57,307 nt of DNA from an uncultured bacterium (GCA_902788345.1 CADAJP010000008.1:1-57307); one strand, 5' to 3'; counted from the stretch's first letter, positions 43,716-53,547 are shown. Numbers and translations: made by a program. Notes: generated from the letters alone by a model not told the origin.

Positions 43716-44297
43716 AATTTTATCGAAAAAGCTTTCCAATTTTGCTTCTTTAAATGCTCTGGAGATTCCTTCAAAAAATCCTAATTTTTCGTCAGATGTT
43801 TCATTTAATTTAGTTTTTTCGGCTAAATAAAATGCTTTATCAATTTCTTTAGGGTCAATTTTCTGAAGGTTATCATAATATCTTTCAAGTTTTTTTACAT
43901 CAATAAAACCGGCATCTTTTACAGAACTGAGAACGGGAGTTTTTGGCATTGCAATTTCGCCATATTCATCCATACGCACTTTACCATCTACTAACGTAGA
44001 ATAAATCCTCACAATATGAGAGGTTATTGGATTTTTAAAGCGCGGATAATTTTCATAACGGGCATTACCTAATGTAAATTTAGTATTTTTATCAGTTTTT
44101 GACATATATTGAGATAAATTCTCTAATATTTTACTTCCGTATTCTTTTAACTCTTTCGCCTTCGCAGAGTCAAAAGTACCTTTTTTAAGCTGGTATGAAC
44201 ATTCATTTTTTATTGCTTTACTAACATATTTTTTAACGGATTTATCAACATATCCGCTGAATTGGGGCTGATAATTTGAAATTCTATTTACTTCCAT
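43704..44297 (-). CDS. Lineage-type protein with QPQFSG tag
   Basis: 197 residues. N terminus SNYQPQFSGYVDKSVKKYV carries the F-x-G tag, followed by a helical domain without known motif. No signal peptide. Ribosome binding site AAGGAG lies eight bases upstream. It overlaps the end of the convergent helical-repeat gene by 12 bases, with both stops inside the overlap. Function unknown. Confidence 0.75.
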   Translation of the reverse strand: MEVNRISNYQPQFSGYVDKSVKKYVSKAIKNECSYQLKKGTFDSAKAKELKEYGSKILENLSQYMSKTDKNTKFTLGNARYENYPRFKNPITSHIVRIYSTLVDGKVRMDEYGEIAMPKTPVLSSVKDAGFIDVKKLERYYDNLQKIDPKEIDKAFYLAEKTKLNETSDEKLGFFEGISRAFKEAKLESFFDKILNR

Positions 44298-44349
44298 GAT
44301 TCACATCTCCTTGCAATAAAAGATATCACAAGGATATACACATTGCAAG

Positions 44350-44730
44350 TTATCCGATCAATAACATTGCAAAAGGAGGTGCAAATAACAAAACTCCGAC
44401 CATTACAGCGATTATTGTAACAAGCATAACAGCACCGGCTGCAATATCTTTTGCCATGCCAACCATTCTTGAATATCTGTTATGATATATTGAATCAAGC
44501 GCAAACTCTATAGCGGAATTCATCATTTCAGCAGAAATCACAGAACCTATTGCAAACAAAATAATACAAAATTTTACGGTTGAAAAATGAAAACAATACG
44601 CACTAATCAATGCCAGCACGGCAGCTGCAAAATGTATTCTGATATTTCTCTCGCTTTTGAGAGATAAACGCATACCTTTTCTTGCGTTTCTGAAGGTATT
44701 TAAAAAACTTTGAGATTTATATTTTGTCAT
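44350..44730 (-). CDS. dgkA: Diacylglycerol/undecaprenol kinase
   Basis: 126 residues with three membrane segments. The signature is ERNIRIHF, then EMMNSAIEFALD (catalytic Glu) and KDIAAGAVM. The small DgkA family phosphorylates diacylglycerol or, in many bacteria, undecaprenol for cell-wall synthesis. It overlaps ybeY by 14 bases in the order pgpH-ybeY-dgkA, the same order as in Bacillus subtilis. Confidence 0.93.
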   Translation of the reverse strand: MTKYKSQSFLNTFRNARKGMRLSLKSERNIRIHFAAAVLALISAYCFHFSTVKFCIILFAIGSVISAEMMNSAIEFALDSIYHNRYSRMVGMAKDIAAGAVMLVTIIAVMVGVLLFAPPFAMLLIG

Positions 44731-45232
44731 AAATAATATTCATACTTTCCAATGCTTTTTTCTGCCATTCCACTACAAAATTATAGTCCTCATCTGTCTG
44801 GTGGTCAAATCCCAGCAGATGCATAATACCATGGCTTATAAAAAAGCTCAACTCATCTTCTTTTGATATACCCTTTTCTTTTGCTCCATCAATCATTTTA
44901 TCAAGAGCAATGATTATTTCACCAAGATTTATCTCTCCGTCCAAAACAAATCTTTCTTCTTTTGAGCTATCAGCAAATACCGCAAAAGTAATTATATCTG
45001 CAGGATAATCTTTACTGCGATATTCCAAATTGATCGTGTGAGTATTTCCGCTTCCGCAAAACAAAAAGTCAAAAGCAACAGAATTATATTCATAATCTTT
45101 AAGACAGCAATTATTATATATTTCCGGCTGCGAAATAAGAAATTCAAACACAGACTTCGCACAAGAAATAATTTTGTCAAAATCTAATTCCCAATCTTTG
45201 TATTCATTTTCACATTCAATATTTATATTCAT
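44717..45232 (-). CDS. ybeY: Endoribonuclease YbeY
   Basis: 171 residues. The zinc site HGIMHLLGFDH (three His) near residue 130 is the family signature. Involved in 16S rRNA 3'-end maturation and ribosome quality control. The N terminus is acidic and slightly longer than usual. It lies 11 bases downstream of pgpH and overlaps dgkA by 14 bases, so all three form one operon. Confidence 0.93.
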   Translation of the reverse strand: MNINIECENEYKDWELDFDKIISCAKSVFEFLISQPEIYNNCCLKDYEYNSVAFDFLFCGSGNTHTINLEYRSKDYPADIITFAVFADSSKEERFVLDGEINLGEIIIALDKMIDGAKEKGISKEDELSFFISHGIMHLLGFDHQTDEDYNFVVEWQKKALESMNIIYDKI

Positions 45233-45243
45233 AATCCCTACCT

Positions 45244-47490
45244 TTATAATGAATGAGAATCATCATTTCCACTGTCTTTTGGCACTTCATTTTTTGGAGC
45301 ATCGGTCGGTGCAACAGTTTTTGATGCTTCCAACTCTTTAATTTTATTTTCAAGATCGGCATCAAGCGCTGGAGAAATCATATCAACTTTATTCTTTTTA
45401 AATTCATTTGCAATATCTTCCTGATATTTTATTCTGTTGTGCTGCATACCTCTTAATACTCTGCTGAATGTGGCAGCTATAACTTTTAAGTCTTTTAATG
45501 TTAACGGGCTGTCTTCAAGCTGACCATCGCTCAAACGCTCATTAATAATTTTATCAATAATACTTTCAATTTCTTCGGGAGTTGAACTTTTCATCGCTCT
45601 GACAGCAGACTCAACCGCATCAGCAAGCATCAGTATTGCAGTTTCTTTTCTGTTCGGCTTCGGACCGGAATAACGGAATTGCTCCTCTTTAACACTTTCC
45701 GCACCTTCTTCCGCAACAGCCTGATTATAAAAATACTTCGCTATACCTTCGCCATGATGCTGAAGAATAAAATCATTTATTATACCTGGTAGTCCGTATT
45801 CCTTGGCAAGTTCTACACCGTCTTTTGGGTGTGCTGTAATAACCATTTTACTCAGTCTTGGGGTTAAGTTATTATGCGGATTTTCAATACTGAAATAAGA
45901 TTGATTTTCGACAAAGAATAACGGTCTTTTTAATTTCCCGATATCATGATAAAAAGCACCAACTCTTGCAAGTATAGGGTTTGCACCTATTGCTTCGGCT
46001 GCAGCTTCACACAGAGTTGAAACCATCAAACTGTGGTGATATGTTCCCGGAGCTTCAAGCTGAAGTCTTTTTAACAATGTCTGATTATGATCCCCTAATT
46101 CTGCAAGTCCATACGGTGTTATTATATGGAAAGTACTTTCTAAAAGCGGAGAGAGTCCCAATGCCAATATTGAACTTACAATTGTATTTACAAAAATAAA
46201 CGCACAATCACGAATAATCAGATAATTTTCAACCTCTATTAAACATTTATCTATAAGGTATAAACTGAGCATTATCAAAATACCCGCAACACCCAAATTG
46301 AAACCTACTTTTATTAAGTCAAATCTTCTTGTATAACGAATTTTTGAAATTGTTATCATTCCGATAAGACCAAGTAATATAAATACAATGATAAATAATG
46401 CTTTATACTGAACTCCAACAGTCATAACAGATGCAATCAATACCGTCAAAATAAAGGCAATTCTTGGATTTAGGAATATTGAAGCCAATATTATTACTGC
46501 CGGCATCGGTATTACAAAAGGTGAAAATCCTATTGGCAGAACGACACCAATCGCACATACACAAATTGACAATGCCGCAGAAAGCGACAAATAGCGAGGT
46601 TCATTGTATGCTTTTTCAAAGAATTTTAAATATGATAAAAAGATTAAGCATACAAGCAGAACAAGTATATAAATAGATACAACACCCTGCCAATTTAACT
46701 CATATACATTATATCCGGCTTCTCTTAACGCATCCCTTTTTAATCGGGTAATCGGCTCGCCCTCAAAAACTATCTTTTCGCCTTTTTCAAACACAACTTT
46801 GTAAGGTTTTACGGATTGTTGGGCATTTATCCTTGCTAAATCAGTCGCCGCATCATCAACAACAAGATTTGGAACAATTACCTGTTCTAACAAAGCTGTT
46901 ATTACCGATACCTGACGTTTTGAAACATTATTAACCAAATTGTCATGTATTAAATTTTTTATAGTACCTTTACTGTAATCATTTTCCGTAATACCTGTAC
47001 GCAAAATATTGCTAAGAGTGAATGACGCCTTGTTAAATGCCTCATTTAAACTTCCTTCATCTACGTGAAGAAGGAAATCCACAACAAAATCTTTCTTTGC
47101 ATTGTCGGATAAATCGAACAGAATGTTCAATTCTCTGACTTTTGTTTTATCATCAGTATTCTTTTTTCTTATTTGTTTTACCGCATTTTGGATTGTTTCA
47201 AGATTTGTTTTAATAAAATCATCTTCTGCCGGTACTAAAATAGGCTCAACTTTTTGAGCTGCTTCCCTTTTTAGCTGTTCTGTCTTTTTAACATCCACAA
47301 CGGTTAAGGTCTTTTGGGCATAAATATCTTTTTTACTTATCCCATTTGCAATTATATTCTGAAAAAAGAAATTCTGAGAAGATATAATCGCTGTTATTAC
47401 AAAAGAAAACAATATCAGATAAAAAAATCTGATAAACTTTGACGATGAAATAAACTCTCTCAAAGTCTGCATATACTTAAATTTTTCCAT
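45244..47490 (-). CDS. pgpH: 7TM-HD cyclic-di-AMP phosphodiesterase PgpH-like
   Basis: 748 residues. One N-terminal membrane segment (about 22-40), an extracytoplasmic domain of about 210 residues (7TMR-HDED type), a block of seven membrane segments (about 265-470) and a cytoplasmic HD domain with FYHDIGK and a further HHGEGIAKY and ADAVESAVRAM, the metal residues of the HDIG class. Bacterial relatives (YqfF/PgpH) hydrolyse cyclic di-AMP. Start at 47490 is preferred because TAGGATTTTTATAT precedes it; an ATG eight codons upstream has no site. First gene of the ybeY-dgkA operon. The C terminus is a flexible charged tail. Confidence 0.9.
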   Translation of the reverse strand: MEKFKYMQTLREFISSSKFIRFFYLILFSFVITAIISSQNFFFQNIIANGISKKDIYAQKTLTVVDVKKTEQLKREAAQKVEPILVPAEDDFIKTNLETIQNAVKQIRKKNTDDKTKVRELNILFDLSDNAKKDFVVDFLLHVDEGSLNEAFNKASFTLSNILRTGITENDYSKGTIKNLIHDNLVNNVSKRQVSVITALLEQVIVPNLVVDDAATDLARINAQQSVKPYKVVFEKGEKIVFEGEPITRLKRDALREAGYNVYELNWQGVVSIYILVLLVCLIFLSYLKFFEKAYNEPRYLSLSAALSICVCAIGVVLPIGFSPFVIPMPAVIILASIFLNPRIAFILTVLIASVMTVGVQYKALFIIVFILLGLIGMITISKIRYTRRFDLIKVGFNLGVAGILIMLSLYLIDKCLIEVENYLIIRDCAFIFVNTIVSSILALGLSPLLESTFHIITPYGLAELGDHNQTLLKRLQLEAPGTYHHSLMVSTLCEAAAEAIGANPILARVGAFYHDIGKLKRPLFFVENQSYFSIENPHNNLTPRLSKMVITAHPKDGVELAKEYGLPGIINDFILQHHGEGIAKYFYNQAVAEEGAESVKEEQFRYSGPKPNRKETAILMLADAVESAVRAMKSSTPEEIESIIDKIINERLSDGQLEDSPLTLKDLKVIAATFSRVLRGMQHNRIKYQEDIANEFKKNKVDMISPALDADLENKIKELEASKTVAPTDAPKNEVPKDSGNDDSHSL

Positions 47491-47624
47491 ATATAAAAAT
47501 CCTATTTTATTCAATATTATATAAATATTTTATAACCTTTTTAATATTTTGCAAGCAAAATAGGATTAAATACGGCATAAAGACGATATAAAAACAAAGA
47601 TATTCACATTCTCTAAATATCTTA

Positions 47625-47653
47625 TTCACATATCAAAAGATTTGTGCTAAAAT
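47625..47653 (+). promoter_or_regulatory. Promoter of the Clp/tilS operon
   Basis: TTCACA (47625-47630), exactly 17 bases, then TAAAAT (47648-47653) with an extended TGC ahead of it. It lies 50 bases before the ATG at 47704 and probably drives the seven-gene run 47704-53545. Confidence 0.6.
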
Positions 47654-47703
47654 TAATGTCTGAAAAGGGATAAAGGACACTTTTCAGTATAAGGAGAATT
47701 TAT

Positions 47704-47979
47704 ATGTCAGAAGATAAAGTTGTCAGTTTGGGTTCAAAAAAGAAGAAAAGCTCAAAAACTGCAGAACACCACCACGAAGAACACGAACACAATGATCTTG
47801 TTTATTGCAGCTTCTGTCACCGTCCTAACACTCAGGTAATAAAAATGATTGAAGGACCGGGAGTAAATATTTGTTCCGAATGTACTATGATCGCCCTGCA
47901 ATATTTTGTACTTGAAGACAGAATACCTTGTGCTGAAGCCCAGAAAATATTACAGGCTTTCTGGGGAAAGGCTAAATAA
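47704..47979 (+). CDS. Stand-alone ClpX-type C4 zinc-binding domain protein
   Basis: 91 residues. A lysine-rich stretch (12-18) and a histidine-rich stretch (HHHEEHEH, 22-29) precede a ClpX-type zinc domain: CSFC (Cys35, Cys38) ... CSEC (Cys57, Cys60), with KMIEGPGVNICSECT strongly resembling the ClpX N domain. No AAA+ ATPase follows. In ClpX this domain dimerises and binds substrates and adapters, so a free copy could compete with or feed ClpXP. Strong ribosome binding site AAGGAG. First gene of an operon that also encodes a Clp-N protein. Confidence 0.85.
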   Translation: MSEDKVVSLGSKKKKSSKTAEHHHEEHEHNDLVYCSFCHRPNTQVIKMIEGPGVNICSECTMIALQYFVLEDRIPCAEAQKILQAFWGKAK

Positions 47980-47981
47980 AA

Positions 47982-49583
47982 TTGGATAATAAAATTAAAC
48001 AACTTAATCCGTTTGAAATAAAATCGGTACTTATCAAGTTATTGGCAAAAATTAATTCCCTGAATGATATTCAAAATTGTCTTGGTGAAATAGATACGCT
48101 TGACGCACAGGAAGATAAATCATTACTTTCAAAACTTTTATTCAAGGAACTTATAAATTCACCTGCCCCAAAAATTCCTGTTGTATGCTTCCTTTTAGAG
48201 CACTTTATTCCAAAAGACATGCTTATTGCAGGCTTGTGGGACGTATTAAAAAATAAGAACCTTAAAACAGACATACGTGTAATGGTCTTGAATATGTTAA
48301 GAGAGCTGGATGCAGACTGGAGTTATGAAGATTGCAGCCAATACATTGAAGATGCAGAGGATATTTTAGACGAAAACACAAAACAACTTTTAAGCTCTGC
48401 CGTTATAAATCCTGAAGTGCAAATTGATTTTATGGACTTTATGTTTTCTATAAAAACAGACGATAAAATAACACTTCTTAATTCTTTTGAAAATGATTTT
48501 GACTCTGATGCATTAGCTAACATTATTATTCCTGTTTTTGAGTCAAACCCGTCCTCTCCTGAAGGACTTGAAGCCTTAAAAATGCTCGGGAATACAAAAT
48601 CTCAACTCGCCCTGCATACACTTGAAAGAATGGCTAAACTTACAACAGGAGAATTAAATCAAAGTATCAGAAGAAGTCTTGCAACACTAAAAATGGCAGG
48701 AATCAGGCAAGACAACACTGAAGAATTTTACAAAAAAATATTATCAAACAGTAAACCTGAAAAATTTTACGTTACATACCCTGATGCACATGGTGACAGT
48801 GCAATGATTTTCACAAGAAAAACCGATAACAATAAAATAAGATTTGTTTCAATTGTAATTAATCTTGAAACAGGAATCAAAGATTGTTTTGGTTTCTATG
48901 AAATTTCACAATTTGAATGTGACAAAATACTGGAAAGATTTCTTAAAAATGAAAAGGTTGTAAGCATTACTCCTTCAGGGTTTAAAAACATTCTTTATAA
49001 TGCGGAAATCACAACACTCAACAGGCAAAAAAATGAATGGTTACTTCCATATGAATATGTTTGCTGGAAGAATTTGCTGGTTGATATTGAATGTGAAGAA
49101 TTACCAATAAACCAAATTGTTGAAAAAAATATTAAACCTGCTCAACCAAACCAAAACATTATAAATAAACTTGAAACAATGAAAATATCAGCACACTGGT
49201 TTATGGACATTGAATACAGTGATGAATTTTCAGAATTGATACACTGTCTAAAAACGGAAAATAATCTTGACAAACTTATTACGGAAAACTTTAACAAAAT
49301 ATACACCGAGGAAGAAAAACAAAGCTGGAAGGAAAAACTTATATTCAGCACATATATAAAACATGTTATAGGTAAAGATGATGAAGCATCAGAAATATAC
49401 ACCTCTGTACTGGATAACAATATTTTCACTCAACTATTGGAAAATATATTAAAACGAAGCATATACGAATATCTTGTACTTATAAAATACAATAAAGATT
49501 TGAATAAAGAAATGTTTACAGATGAAGATATTTCTTTTAGAATAGAATATATAGAAAAGAATTGGGTAAAATCTGATGTATAA
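47982..49583 (+). CDS. HEAT-like helical-repeat protein
   Basis: 533 residues starting at TTG two bases after the previous stop. The N-terminal about 250 residues are helical repeats (LLSKLLFKELINSPAPKIPVV ... LGNTKSQLALHTLERMA) typical of HEAT folds. The C-terminal half is mixed and ends in a helical charged segment. No membrane segment or enzyme motif. It overlaps yqgF by 8 bases. Sitting between a ClpX-type zinc domain and other Clp-linked genes, it may act as a scaffold, but this is conjecture. Confidence 0.75.
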   Translation: MDNKIKQLNPFEIKSVLIKLLAKINSLNDIQNCLGEIDTLDAQEDKSLLSKLLFKELINSPAPKIPVVCFLLEHFIPKDMLIAGLWDVLKNKNLKTDIRVMVLNMLRELDADWSYEDCSQYIEDAEDILDENTKQLLSSAVINPEVQIDFMDFMFSIKTDDKITLLNSFENDFDSDALANIIIPVFESNPSSPEGLEALKMLGNTKSQLALHTLERMAKLTTGELNQSIRRSLATLKMAGIRQDNTEEFYKKILSNSKPEKFYVTYPDAHGDSAMIFTRKTDNNKIRFVSIVINLETGIKDCFGFYEISQFECDKILERFLKNEKVVSITPSGFKNILYNAEITTLNRQKNEWLLPYEYVCWKNLLVDIECEELPINQIVEKNIKPAQPNQNIINKLETMKISAHWFMDIEYSDEFSELIHCLKTENNLDKLITENFNKIYTEEEKQSWKEKLIFSTYIKHVIGKDDEASEIYTSVLDNNIFTQLLENILKRSIYEYLVLIKYNKDLNKEMFTDEDISFRIEYIEKNWVKSDV

Positions 49584-49980
49584 GATTATGGCTCTGGACA
49601 TAGGGACAAAACGAATCGGAATAGCTCTAAGCGACTTCCTTTTAATAACAGCACAGGGACATTCTTTTATACCGAGAGAACCCGAAACACAAGCACTGGA
49701 AACAGTAGAAAAAATTGCCAAAGAAAATCATGTTGAAAAAATTGTAGTCGGGCTACCTCTAAACATGGACGATACAAAAGGTTTTCAGGCAGAAAATTGT
49801 GAGAAATTTGCCTCTCAAATTACAGGATACGAAATTATCTTTGAAGATGAACGGCTAACTTCTCAGCAGGCAGAGGAAAATTTAAGAGAAAAGAAAATAG
49901 ATTTCCGCAAGAACAAAGGACTTGTTGATATTGAAAGCGCCTGTATTATACTGGAACAGTATTTATCGAGAATAAAATAA
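49576..49980 (+). CDS. yqgF: Pre-16S rRNA nuclease YqgF/RuvX
   Basis: 134 residues, usual length. RNase H-like fold with MALDIGTKRIGIALSD (first catalytic Asp), VVGLPLNMDDTKG and DERLTSQQAE, plus a C-terminal D-I-E-S-A acidic residue, all family marks. Processes the 5' end of 16S rRNA. Overlaps the preceding gene by 8 bases. The order YqgF then DUF1292 also occurs in Firmicutes. Confidence 0.93.
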   Translation: MYKIMALDIGTKRIGIALSDFLLITAQGHSFIPREPETQALETVEKIAKENHVEKIVVGLPLNMDDTKGFQAENCEKFASQITGYEIIFEDERLTSQQAEENLREKKIDFRKNKGLVDIESACIILEQYLSRIK

Positions 49981-49992
49981 AGGAGAATATAC

Positions 49993-50310
49993 ATGGCTGA
50001 AGATTTTGATTATGAAGATAACTTAATCGAAATAACTGACGAAAAGGGTAATTCAATAAAATGTGAATTATATGATATTATTGACTTTGAGGGCAAACAA
50101 TACGCAGTATTAGCTCAACAGGACGAAAGCGGAATTGAAGTTACCGACCCGGAGCTTGTACTTATGAGATATACAGAAGAAAATGGCAGCAGCTATTTTG
50201 AAACTATTTCTGATGATAGTGAGTTTGACAGAGTTTCAGAATATATAGATACTCTTGACTATGATGACGATGAATATTACGATTACGATTATGAAGACGA
50301 AGAAGAATAG
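49993..50310 (+). CDS. DUF1292-family acidic protein
   Basis: 105 residues. An N-terminal beta-rich DUF1292 domain (NLIEITDEKGNSIKCELYDII ... YAVLAQQD) and a very acidic tail (residues about 70-105 rich in Asp, Glu and Tyr). In Firmicutes, members lie next to yqgF as here (YrzB). Function unknown. Ribosome binding site AAAGGAG. Separated from the Clp-N gene by 2 bases. Confidence 0.88.
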   Translation: MAEDFDYEDNLIEITDEKGNSIKCELYDIIDFEGKQYAVLAQQDESGIEVTDPELVLMRYTEENGSSYFETISDDSEFDRVSEYIDTLDYDDDEYYDYDYEDEEE

Positions 50311-50312
50311 GT

Positions 50313-51674
50313 ATGTTTGAAAAATTTACGGAAAAAGCACTAAATGTAATAGTTGAAGCACAAAATATTGCCATATACGATCACAGTTCTGAAGTATTAT
50401 CAGAGCATCTTTTACTTGCTGCGGTAAAAGAAACAAAAGGTTTTTGTGCAAGAATTTTTAGTTCATATAACATCAACTATGACAATCTTGCCAAAGAAAT
50501 ATACATGTCTATTAATATCAATGAATCTGATATGACTTCTTCTATACCGTTCAGCAACGATTTCAAACGCATCTTGCAAAATATCATGAATCTTGTAAAT
50601 GAATCCGGCAATTCAACTGTTCACTATGAACACATTGTACTTGCGCTAATAACGGATAAATATTCTAAAAATCCGTCATATCTTGAAAAACTGGGATTTA
50701 ACATAGAAAAAGCAAAACCGTTAATAGAAAAACTTGTTCAACGCAAGGTAAAAAAAGATTTTCACCCTGAAATAGAAGAAAATAAAGAACCTGAAATTGA
50801 CCTGACAAGAGAAACTGATTCTCTTTTTGACAACGCAGAATCTTCAAAAGTTTTTGAAAGAGCAGTATCAAAATTATCAGCTTCAGGCTACGAAATTTTA
50901 GGTACGGAACAAATTATATCTTCTATACTCGAAGACAAAGAATCTAATTTAACAAAAATTCTTGAAAAATTCGGCTTAACCGGTGAAGTTTTTGAAGATA
51001 AATTATCAAAAATACAATCACGTAAGGCAGAATATGAGGGACGACAGATTGTATTCACGCCAAATGCTTTTGTAGCTATGAGTTTGGCTTTACAAACAGC
51101 AAAAGAACTCGGTTCTTCGGAAGTATTACCGGAACATATGGTTTTAGGACTTTTAAAAACCAAAAAAGGGGTTGCATACAACATTTTAAAAGAGTTAAAA
51201 ATAAATGACGATGATTTGGCACACACAATTATAAAACCGATTGAAAAAGAAATGCCTGAAACCTTGACGATTTTGCGATTGGCAAAGCAAGAAGCAAGAC
51301 GACTCGGCAAAACAGTTGTCGGAACAGAAATGTTTTTGCTTGGTATAATTGGAGAAGCAACAGGAATCGGCGCCATTGTACTTAATGAGCTTGAAATTAA
51401 TATAAAAGATGCGCGTGTAATCGTAGAACAGCTTGTCGGAACCGGAAACGATTACTTTGACAGCGAAATTGTTTATACAAAACGAGCAAAAAAAGTTTTG
51501 GAAAACGCATGGGAATATGCTAAAAAAACAGGAAAAACAAAAATCGAATCGTCAGATTTACTTTGGGCAATAACTTCATTCCCTGACTGTACAGCAATGC
51601 AAGTTCTTGAGCAATTAGGAACTGATGTTCTGGAGCTCAGAGAAGGCATAAAAAAACATTCTCACTCAAAATAA
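50313..51674 (+). CDS. Clp-N repeat protein without ATPase domain
   Basis: 453 residues made of six Clp-N half-repeats, i.e. three double domains: about 1-65, 79-145, 174-235, 246-310, 314-375 and 387-447. Each shows the pattern A-x-x-x-A-x-x-L/x-E-H-L/I-L-L-A, such as SEVLSEHLLLAA, TVHYEHIVLALI, EVLPEHMVLGLL and TVVGTEMFLLGI. No Walker motif or AAA+ domain is present; ClpC has only one double N domain and two ATPases. It may bind adapters (McsB/MecA-like), act as a decoy, or chaperone on its own. Same operon as the ClpX-type zinc protein. Confidence 0.85.
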   Translation: MFEKFTEKALNVIVEAQNIAIYDHSSEVLSEHLLLAAVKETKGFCARIFSSYNINYDNLAKEIYMSININESDMTSSIPFSNDFKRILQNIMNLVNESGNSTVHYEHIVLALITDKYSKNPSYLEKLGFNIEKAKPLIEKLVQRKVKKDFHPEIEENKEPEIDLTRETDSLFDNAESSKVFERAVSKLSASGYEILGTEQIISSILEDKESNLTKILEKFGLTGEVFEDKLSKIQSRKAEYEGRQIVFTPNAFVAMSLALQTAKELGSSEVLPEHMVLGLLKTKKGVAYNILKELKINDDDLAHTIIKPIEKEMPETLTILRLAKQEARRLGKTVVGTEMFLLGIIGEATGIGAIVLNELEINIKDARVIVEQLVGTGNDYFDSEIVYTKRAKKVLENAWEYAKKTGKTKIESSDLLWAITSFPDCTAMQVLEQLGTDVLELREGIKKHSHSK

Positions 51675-51683
51675 AAAAATAAA

Positions 51684-53012
51684 ATGAATTTAATACAAAA
51701 TACAATTAAAAAATTTTTAAAAAATTATAATATTAACAATGTTAATTATATCTATCTTGTTGCATTTTCGGGCGGATACGATTCAATGTGTTTAGTGCAT
51801 GCACTAAAAAATATTTGTTCAAACAAAATTGTCGCTATTCACCTAAATCACAACTGGAGAGGGACTGAAAGCGACAACGAAGAAATAAGATGTAAGGAGT
51901 TTTGCGAAAAAGAAAATATAGAATTTTACAGCGAAAAACTTCCCGACAATACAGATAAAAATGAAACAACCGCAAGAAATGCGCGTTACAATTTTTTTGA
52001 AAAATGTGCATCAAAATTTAAAAGTAACATTATATTTACGGCACATAATAAAAACGATAATGCTGAAACACTATTATACCGAATAACTAAAGGTACCGGA
52101 ATTAAAGGGCTTGAAGGAATAGCAGAACACAGAGATTTATACTATCGCCCGATTTTGAGTATTGAAAGAAATCAAATTGAGAAATATTGCAAAACAAATA
52201 AATTACTCCCTAACAATGACAGTTCAAACGAAGATATAATTCACAACAGGAATTTGATACGCAAAAATATTCTTCCCGAACTGAAAAAAATTAATCCGGA
52301 GGTAATATCAGCAATAAATTGTCTTTCTTTAAACGCATCAGAAGATACCCAAATTATCAATGAATACCTGAATATAATTTATAAAGAAATAAGCAATGAG
52401 GGTAAATTCGACACAAAGAGCTTTTTAAAACTTTCACAACCTTTGCAAATGAGAATTTTATATGAATTGATTACACCGCTTGTACCGTTGAAATACGACA
52501 GAGAAAGAATCCAAATTCTCAATGATTTTATCAAAGATAACAAAAACTCAAAATCAGGAAAAACCTGTTCAATAACTACAGATTATAATTTATTTGTAAA
52601 TGAAAAATTTTTTGAGGCAGTTTTAATTGAAAATACCCCAAAATTAAACTGCAAAATAGATAAATGCGGAGAATATAAAATCGGAAACACAACAATCTCA
52701 ATCACCGAATTCACGCAAAAGCCATCTAAAATTAATATTGATAACAAAATAATATATGCTGATTTCAGTAATTTTGATTTTAATTTTGAATTAAGAACAA
52801 GACAAGACGGCGATGTTATTCAGCCATTCGGAATGAGCGGTCATCAAAAACTAAAAAAATACCTTAACTCAAAAAAAATTCCAAATCACGAGAAAAATAA
52901 ATTGATTGTGCTTGCCCAAGGTAATGAAATTTTATGGGTTTGCGGTTTGGGAACAAGCGAAAAAATCAGAGTAAAAGTAAATCCGACACATAAACTGGAG
53001 ATAAAGGAATAA
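51684..53012 (+). CDS. tilS: tRNA(Ile)-lysidine synthase
   Basis: 442 residues. The ATP-pyrophosphatase PP-loop is VAFSGGYDSMCLVHAL (SGGxDS) near residue 30, followed by HLNHNWRGTESDNEE and ETTARNARY, typical of TilS. The C-terminal domain with the conserved K-x-x-x-x-x-x-x-K-I-P block (KYLNSKKIPNHEKN) binds tRNA. It converts cytidine-34 of the minor tRNA-Ile to lysidine. The hpt gene follows by 2 bases, a pairing seen widely (with ftsH). Confidence 0.94.
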   Translation: MNLIQNTIKKFLKNYNINNVNYIYLVAFSGGYDSMCLVHALKNICSNKIVAIHLNHNWRGTESDNEEIRCKEFCEKENIEFYSEKLPDNTDKNETTARNARYNFFEKCASKFKSNIIFTAHNKNDNAETLLYRITKGTGIKGLEGIAEHRDLYYRPILSIERNQIEKYCKTNKLLPNNDSSNEDIIHNRNLIRKNILPELKKINPEVISAINCLSLNASEDTQIINEYLNIIYKEISNEGKFDTKSFLKLSQPLQMRILYELITPLVPLKYDRERIQILNDFIKDNKNSKSGKTCSITTDYNLFVNEKFFEAVLIENTPKLNCKIDKCGEYKIGNTTISITEFTQKPSKINIDNKIIYADFSNFDFNFELRTRQDGDVIQPFGMSGHQKLKKYLNSKKIPNHEKNKLIVLAQGNEILWVCGLGTSEKIRVKVNPTHKLEIKE

Positions 53013-53014
53013 TT

Positions 53015-53545
53015 ATGGAGATAAAACAAGAAGAACTAAAAATTCTGTATAGCGAAAAAGAAATTCAGCAAAAGATTGAAGAACTCGCACTTAAACTTAA
53101 TGACTTATATCAAGATGAAGAAGTAACAGTAATTTGCACCCTCAAAGGTGCTGTTATGTTCACAACCGATTTGGTAAGGAAATTTAACTTCCCTGTTAAA
53201 ATGGAATTTATAAGACTTTCAAGTTACGGAAGCGGAACAACAAGCAGCGGAAAAGTTAATGCTGTAGATATAAAACTCCCTGATTTAAACGGAAAAAATA
53301 CTTTAATCATTGAAGACATAATCGATACCGGATTAACTGCAAAGTTTTTAATTGATTTTGTTAATCTGAATTTTCACGTAAAATCACTAAAATTCTGTTC
53401 TTTACTGGATAAAAAAATTTCGCGCAAAGTCGATATACATCCGGATTATTACTGTTTTGAAACGGATGATAAATTTGTTGTAGGATACGGACTTGATTAT
53501 GACGGATATTTCAGAAATCTGCCTTATATTGCATACAAAGACTAA
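53015..53545 (+). CDS. hpt: Hypoxanthine phosphoribosyltransferase
   Basis: 176 residues. The PRPP-binding motif is TLIIEDIIDTGLTAK, with KGAVMF and LSSYGSGTTSSG, standard for the family. It salvages hypoxanthine and possibly guanine. Last gene of the operon; a convergent frameshifted gene begins 2 bases after. Confidence 0.94.
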   Translation: MEIKQEELKILYSEKEIQQKIEELALKLNDLYQDEEVTVICTLKGAVMFTTDLVRKFNFPVKMEFIRLSSYGSGTTSSGKVNAVDIKLPDLNGKNTLIIEDIIDTGLTAKFLIDFVNLNFHVKSLKFCSLLDKKISRKVDIHPDYYCFETDDKFVVGYGLDYDGYFRNLPYIAYKD

Positions 53546-53547
53546 AC

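Noticed and set aside
50313..51674. Truncated ClpC as a damaged gene
   Set aside because: It has six intact half-repeats rather than two, ends cleanly and sits in a tight operon. There is no remnant of an AAA+ domain downstream.
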